Assembly (NCBI GenBank): GCA_946479615.1
Contig: CAMLGR010000029.1
Coordinates: 1 to 36,846 of the forward strand
Source of the DNA: an uncultured Bacteroidota bacterium
GTDB lineage: Bacteria > Bacteroidota > Bacteroidia > Chitinophagales > Chitinophagaceae
DNA: 36,846 bases
Direction of reading: 5' to 3'
The first letter of the stretch is position 1, and each line of letters opens with the position of its first letter. Positions 33,266-36,846 of this stretch are shown one piece after another. Made by a program: the position numbers and the translations under genes. The notes beneath the pieces were generated by a model. It did no database searches. It saw only the letters and a program-made list of their open reading frames with translations, and was not told the DNA's origin.

Positions 33266-33436
33266 TTATTTCTGAGCTAAGAACTCTTTTACTTTATCCT
33301 TGTGTACGATCGCTTCCTTGAAGGTATAAGCACCAGTTTTCGGACTGCGTACAGCTTTGATCACTTTAGTGTAATTCTTTGCTTCTGCTGCCTGCTTCGG
33401 GTCCTTCTTGATCGCGGTTTTTGCTGCTTTTGCCAT
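33266..33436 (-). CDS. DUF4295 small ribosome-associated protein
   Basis: The 56-residue frame from ATG 33436 to TAA 33266 is below common ORF cut-offs. It begins MAKAAKTAIKKDPKQAAEAK and ends KDKVKEFLAQK. This is the DUF4295 family, a very basic protein encoded next to rpmG in Bacteroidota. Its function is unproven, but composition and location suggest a ribosomal or assembly role. It lies 68 bases after rpmG and 96 bases before ftsY. Confidence 0.9.
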   Translation of the reverse strand: MAKAAKTAIKKDPKQAAEAKNYTKVIKAVRSPKTGAYTFKEAIVHKDKVKEFLAQK

Positions 33437-33504
33437 GATATTTATTTGAAAAGTTATTCCGGCTATACCGGAAGTAATAACGTGAAAGTTAAACTACTTC
33501 CTCA

Positions 33505-33687
33505 TTACTTGATTTCCTTGTGAACAGTTACTTTTTTCAGGATCGGGTTGAATTTCTTCAGCTCAAGCCTTTCAGGATTGTTCTTTTTGTTTTTTACCGT
33601 GATGTAACGGCTGGTGCCTGGTTTACCACTTGTTTTGTGTTCGGTGCATTCCAGGATCACTTGTACACGGTTGCCTTTCTTTGCCAT
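33505..33687 (-). CDS. rpmG: Ribosomal protein bL33
   Basis: The 60-residue protein has the bL33 pattern: [40 protein letters not shown], and [14 protein letters not shown] at the end. Zinc-binding Cys pairs of some homologues are absent (only one Cys), so this is the cysteine-free type. It sits 22 bases downstream of rpmB in the same transcript. Confidence 0.95.
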   Translation of the reverse strand: MAKKGNRVQVILECTEHKTSGKPGTSRYITVKNKKNNPERLELKKFNPILKKVTVHKEIK

Positions 33688-33709
33688 TTTATTACGCTTT
33701 TAAATACGG

Positions 33710-33946
33710 TTAGATTTTTTCTCCTTGCGCTCTCAATTTCTTGATCACACTGTAAAGACCATTCTTATTAATGGTCCTGATCGCTTCAGTAGATACTTTC
33801 AATGTGATCCACTTATCTTCTTCGGGCAGATAAAACCTTTTTTTCTGCAAATTGGGCAGAAAACGACGCTTGGTCTTGATATTAGAGTGTGACACTTTGT
33901 GTCCTCCGATCGGCGTTTTACCTGTAACCTGACATACTCTGGCCAT
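33710..33946 (-). CDS. rpmB: Ribosomal protein bL28
   Basis: I start at ATG 33946 ([20 protein letters not shown]), giving 78 residues, the usual length; an open frame continues upstream but crosses the promoter. The middle [17 protein letters not shown] and the end [20 protein letters not shown] are typical. It is the first gene of the rpmB-rpmG-DUF4295-ftsY group, with a -7 element and a small hairpin in the leader. Confidence 0.95.
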   Translation of the reverse strand: MARVCQVTGKTPIGGHKVSHSNIKTKRRFLPNLQKKRFYLPEEDKWITLKVSTEAIRTINKNGLYSVIKKLRAQGEKI

Positions 33947-33965
33947 GATGATTGGAAAGTTTAAT

Positions 33966-33980
33966 CCCGAAAAATTCGGG
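33966..33980 (-). promoter_or_regulatory. Small leader hairpin before rpmB
   Basis: Bases 33966-33980 (cccgaaaaattcggg) form a six-base stem with a three-base loop. Given the -7 element at 33984-33991, it would lie at the very 5' end of the rpmB transcript, about 20 bases before the start codon. It may stabilise the transcript or serve translation control; this is inference. Confidence 0.4.
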
Positions 33981-33983
33981 AGG

Positions 33984-33991
33984 CAAAGGTA
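33984..33991 (-). promoter_or_regulatory. Bacteroidota -7 element of the rpmB operon
   Basis: The minus strand reads TACCTTTG, an exact TAnnTTTG match, 37 bases before ATG 33946. A TTG upstream is at a shorter spacing than usual. Confidence 0.5.
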
Positions 33992-34149
33992 GGGAAACTC
34001 AGCCAATTAGCGAACCCATTCCCAGGTTTTTTTAGCATTTTTTTCCCCCGGCCCCGATTAACTCTAAAATCCTCTATGCTTCAAGCTGGATCTGGGTTAC
34101 AAAGGTTTTTAAGCCCGGTTTCAGGCCATTTCCGGGGTCGAAATTCGGT

Positions 34150-35001
34150 CTATTTACCTTTACCTCTTCTTTTTTTGACGTCTTTTACGATCTTCTTCTG
34201 CTCGCTTGTCAGCCGCCGTCCAACCTTTTTCACATCTTCTGCCGGTGGCAAATCTTCTGGTTTAATGCCTCTTTCCGCCAGGATATCCCTGACAGCGGTG
34301 TTATTGTCCACATGCTCCTTGCCGATGGATTTTTCTCCTTTGAGGTTCTTTTCGGCCACATTATGACTGGTTAATTCATTAGCGAAGTCTTTGGCCCTGA
34401 TCGTAAGCGTGGGCAAGAAATCGGCTAAGGGCTTTGTAGAAGGAACCCCTAATTTTCTTTTCATGCCCGCGGTATCAATACCACCAAACAAAGCCTTATC
34501 ACCTTTTGATTTGATAACGGCGAACCCGATGTGATCAACCCCACGTTCATACAAAATTGCGGAAAGCTTCTTTTCACTTTTACTGAGCTTTTGTCTGGCA
34601 GATACTCTTGCCACATCAAGGAGACGTTGCTCGATGATCTCCTGTTTACGGGTTTGAACTGCAAAATAAGTTTGTGCAAAAGCAACAGAAGGTTTGGAAG
34701 GATCGCCATTCTGAGCGATAAGATAACAGGCGTATCTTGTAAGCGCAACATCGTCTACTTCGCGTTGTGCACCTTTGGCTAAACCGATCATTTTGTTGAG
34801 CTCAACAAAATGATCGAAAACCGCTTCCCCGGCGGCTTTGCACGAAATCCTCGCCTTGTCAATTACCTTCAAAAAATTCCTCCATTCGCTGTAATGAAAT
34901 ATCTCCTGGAGATCGCGGGCGCTCCAACATTCTATCTCTTTGTATTGATAAGCGGCCTTTTCAAATTGCTGAAATAATTCGGTTATCAGTTCTTTCTTCA
35001 T
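34150..35001 (-). CDS. dinD: DNA damage-inducible protein D (DinD)
   Basis: The 283-residue protein matches DinD. WSARDLQEIFHYSEWRNF and FAQTYFAVQTRKQEIIEQ lie in the BRO-N-like first half, followed by YERGVDHIGFAVIKSKGD, LFGG, then FANELTSHNV and NNTAVRDILAERGIKPEDLP. DinD from E. coli is SOS-induced and inhibits RecA-mediated strand exchange. The basic C-terminal tail (KKIVKDVKKRRGKGK) is unusual in its Lys density and may bind nucleic acid. The gene stands alone between rpmB and a SnoaL-like gene. I see no clear LexA site. Confidence 0.85.
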   Translation of the reverse strand: MKKELITELFQQFEKAAYQYKEIECWSARDLQEIFHYSEWRNFLKVIDKARISCKAAGEAVFDHFVELNKMIGLAKGAQREVDDVALTRYACYLIAQNGDPSKPSVAFAQTYFAVQTRKQEIIEQRLLDVARVSARQKLSKSEKKLSAILYERGVDHIGFAVIKSKGDKALFGGIDTAGMKRKLGVPSTKPLADFLPTLTIRAKDFANELTSHNVAEKNLKGEKSIGKEHVDNNTAVRDILAERGIKPEDLPPAEDVKKVGRRLTSEQKKIVKDVKKRRGKGK

Positions 35002-35088
35002 ATAAATTTATTATGAAGGCTAAACTAATAGCAAGCAAAGAAAAATAGCCTGTTAAAACACAAGCGTTACACGTTCTTTCCTGACGAA

Positions 35089-35559
35089 TCACTGTGCATC
35101 TTTCGCCAATTCGAGGGCCTTTTGGAGTTCATTGGTAAGCTTTTTAACGTCTTCAGGACGTTCATGAAACGCAGCAGGTGTATTTTGAAAAAGAACAAGA
35201 CTATAACAGTCTGTCTGTTTTTGAAAGACAGCAGTTTGTATAGCATTGGTAGCAGGATTAATATCTGTTTTACCAGGAGGGACCATACCCGCTACTGCAC
35301 ACAGTAATATAATATCATTACTCAGGAACCTGACTTTTTTCACAATACTTACATAGGAAGCCGTTTTATGATTGGCAAATATCCCGGCCAGGTGTTCTTC
35401 AATTTGCCGGCGACCATTTACCTGGCTGCCATCAAATCCAATAATGCTTCCATCGTCGGCAAAGAGCGCCGCATAGCTTTTTGCATCCGCCTGGTTCCAG
35501 TATTGCAAAAGATTTTTGTATAATAATCTTATTGTTATTTCCTGTGGATTTTGTTCCAT
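35089..35559 (-). CDS. SnoaL-like (SgcJ/EcaC family) protein
   Basis: Starting at ATG 35559 gives 156 residues; an in-frame extension would overlap the upstream TlpA-like gene. The sequence has the cone-shaped SnoaL/NTF2 pattern: LLYKNLLQYWNQADAKSYAA, LFADDGSIIGFDGSQVNGR, then IEEHLAGIF. Such proteins include hydrolases, isomerases and binding proteins, so no reaction is named. Its start lies 7 bases after the stop of the TlpA-like gene, so the two are probably co-transcribed. Confidence 0.75.
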   Translation of the reverse strand: MEQNPQEITIRLLYKNLLQYWNQADAKSYAALFADDGSIIGFDGSQVNGRRQIEEHLAGIFANHKTASYVSIVKKVRFLSNDIILLCAVAGMVPPGKTDINPATNAIQTAVFQKQTDCYSLVLFQNTPAAFHERPEDVKKLTNELQKALELAKDAQ

Positions 35560-35566
35560 AGTATAG

Positions 35567-36646
35567 CTATTTGCTGAACAATTCACTTAATTTTTTATAC
35601 AATTCCGCCTCCTTCTCAGTACCCTCATAACGGCCAAGAATCACGCCATTTTTATCGATGAGTATTTTGGTAGGCAATACTCCAATTCCATATTTATCGT
35701 TGATAGAAGCCGATTTATCCAAATTGCCATTCTTATCTTTTTTCATTCCCCGAAGCACATTGTACCAAATGAAAACACTATCCTTTACAATTGCTTTCTT
35801 CCATTCCTCCTGTTGTTCATCATCGTCTGCAATGCCAATGATCTCCAGTCCGGCGGAATGATATTTTGCATACTGCGCACGGAGGTAAGGCGCACCTGCC
35901 CGGCATGGCACACACCAGCTTGCCCAGAAATCCAATAGTATATATTCCCCTTTGAATGCAGAAAGATTAACTGCCCGCCCATCCATACCAGGCACATTAA
36001 ACGTGGCTGCTTTTCTTCCCGGCAGACTTCCCATGAGTTGAGTAAGTACCGGGTAGATTTGTTTGCCATAATAACTTTGCTGAACGGACGTACTGAGATT
36101 ATGATATAATTTGTCAGCCGTATCCAATGGAAGCTGCCGGATCATAAGTAATAATTCAAAGGCGCTTACATAAGAAAAAGGATGCGTACTGATAAATGTT
36201 GAAATCGTCATCGTTAGCTGATCATAGAAATCAACGCCGGTTTCATTCAACTGATGGATCTGTTGCTGCAAACCTTCATATTCCCGCTGGGTTTTCGATC
36301 CCGTTAATTTCATTTGTTTGAAATGATCACGTTCCAGTGTGATCGTCATTACCGCAGGTTCTATATAAAATGAGACCGCATTGGGATCGTCATCAGATTG
36401 AGATTGTACAGCGCCGCGAAGATAACCGATCGCCGGCTCGCTGATGGTGCCTGTCAACCGGAACGATCCTTTCTTTAGTATAACAGTATCTTTTGCCCAT
36501 ATTCCTTCCTGCCGGAGATAGGTAAAAGTCAGTACTCCTGTTGACTGGCCCCTGATTTTCCCTTTTAAGATGAACCGGCCGCCCTGCGCCTGCATCGTAA
36601 AACAAAAAGAATAAATAAGAAATAGGATCATTACCAGGCGATGCAT
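35567..36646 (-). CDS. TlpA-like thioredoxin family protein with DUF4369-type N-terminus
   Basis: The 359-residue protein has a Sec signal peptide (about 20 residues ending MQAQ), an N-terminal beta domain of DUF4369 type (FILKGKIRGQSTGVLTF to about residue 110), a helical linker, and a C-terminal thioredoxin fold with WCVPC at 244-248 and VLPTKILIDKNGVI near the end. This layout is common in Bacteroidota and acts in the periplasm as a thiol-disulfide reductase. It heads a two-gene unit with the SnoaL-like gene. Confidence 0.9.
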   Translation of the reverse strand: MHRLVMILFLIYSFCFTMQAQGGRFILKGKIRGQSTGVLTFTYLRQEGIWAKDTVILKKGSFRLTGTISEPAIGYLRGAVQSQSDDDPNAVSFYIEPAVMTITLERDHFKQMKLTGSKTQREYEGLQQQIHQLNETGVDFYDQLTMTISTFISTHPFSYVSAFELLLMIRQLPLDTADKLYHNLSTSVQQSYYGKQIYPVLTQLMGSLPGRKAATFNVPGMDGRAVNLSAFKGEYILLDFWASWCVPCRAGAPYLRAQYAKYHSAGLEIIGIADDDEQQEEWKKAIVKDSVFIWYNVLRGMKKDKNGNLDKSASINDKYGIGVLPTKILIDKNGVILGRYEGTEKEAELYKKLSELFSK

Positions 36647-36738
36647 TGCAAAAATTTATTTAAACTACAAATAATTTAAAAAGGAAACCAAAGCTGTTTT
36701 AATTTAGCAAAGAACATCATTATCTTATAATTACTATT

Positions 36739-36846
36739 ATGAATCTCTTAGGCAATTTATTATGGCTTCTTTTCGGAGGATTGTTTGCCGCCATTGGATA
36801 TTTTGCAGGCGGATTTGTTTTATGTATTACTGTAATAGGTCTGACC
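36739..36846 (+). CDS. YccF-like inner membrane protein (partial)
   Basis: The frame starts at ATG 36739 and runs off the right edge after 36 codons. MNLLGNLLWLLFGGLFAAIG and the following FAGGFVLCITVIGLT match the YccF/DUF307 family, whose members are small membrane proteins with paired hydrophobic repeats. It is divergent from the TlpA-like gene. Function in the family is unknown. Confidence 0.65.
   Translation, partial: MNLLGNLLWLLFGGLFAAIGYFAGGFVLCITVIGLT

Noticed and set aside
34076..34366. Plus-strand open frame of 96 codons opposite dinD
   Set aside because: Its composition is that of an antisense shadow of the clear dinD frame, and no family features are visible.
1..36846. tRNA or rRNA genes, prophage or insertion sequences
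   Set aside because: None was seen on reading; a covariance-model search was not possible here.

Overview
The window looks like a chromosomal segment of a Bacteroidota bacterium, most likely of the Chitinophagaceae type. The evidence is the ribosomal set rpmB-rpmG-DUF4295-ftsY together with rimO, a bacillithiol gene (bshC), lipoproteins of Bacteroidota style, exported TlpA-like and SMP-30-like proteins, and several exact copies of the Bacteroidota -7 promoter element TAnnTTTG at sensible distances from starts. Family assignments come from reading the translated sequence and from memory of the families; no search was run.

Region 1 (1-14312) is an exopolysaccharide locus on the plus strand. 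It holds the end of a glycosyltransferase, an AsnB-type amidotransferase, a hexapeptide-repeat acetyltransferase and a lipoprotein with two near-identical polysaccharide-lyase-like domains. After a hairpin comes a tight seven-gene operon: GT4 glycosyltransferase, a beta-propeller protein resembling the GINT1 N-terminal domain, a second GT4, a heparinase II/III-type protein without signal peptide, an AlgD-type GDP-mannose dehydrogenase, a third GT4 and a polyprenyl-phosphate sugar phosphotransferase. Read together, these suggest a uronic-acid polymer, perhaps containing mannuronate and possibly amidated, made on undecaprenyl phosphate. No Wzx flippase or Wzy polymerase is in view, so the locus probably continues upstream.

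Region 2 (14313-26700) is a mix of metabolic genes: a secreted possible zinc hydrolase, bshC, an SMP-30-like propeller protein, a sterol-desaturase-family hydroxylase, a 2,5-dioxovalerate (alpha-ketoglutarate semialdehyde) dehydrogenase, a CFI-box C-terminal protein, a YjbR-like protein, and a three-gene operon (BASS transporter, exported RraA-like protein, exported mandelate-racemase-family enzyme) that looks like sugar-acid use.

Region 3 (26700-34010) carries a small orphan HATPase protein, rimO, a plus-strand cassette (lipoprotein, seven-helix membrane protein, NarX-type kinase, NarL-type regulator), then ftsY, a DUF4295 gene, rpmG and rpmB. The cassette separates rimO from ftsY. Region 4 (34010-36846) has dinD, a TlpA-like thioredoxin followed by a SnoaL-like protein, and the start of a YccF-like gene.

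The least expected signal lies between genes. Four of the five convergent gene junctions hold perfect inverted repeats, three of them with 28 to 39 base arms. Each has a different sequence, yet the arms are built from short repeated words. A fifth such repeat lies just after rimO. The rimO 3' end with that repeat is partly duplicated about 0.9 kb away, and in the copy the loop of the inverted repeat is flipped relative to its flank.
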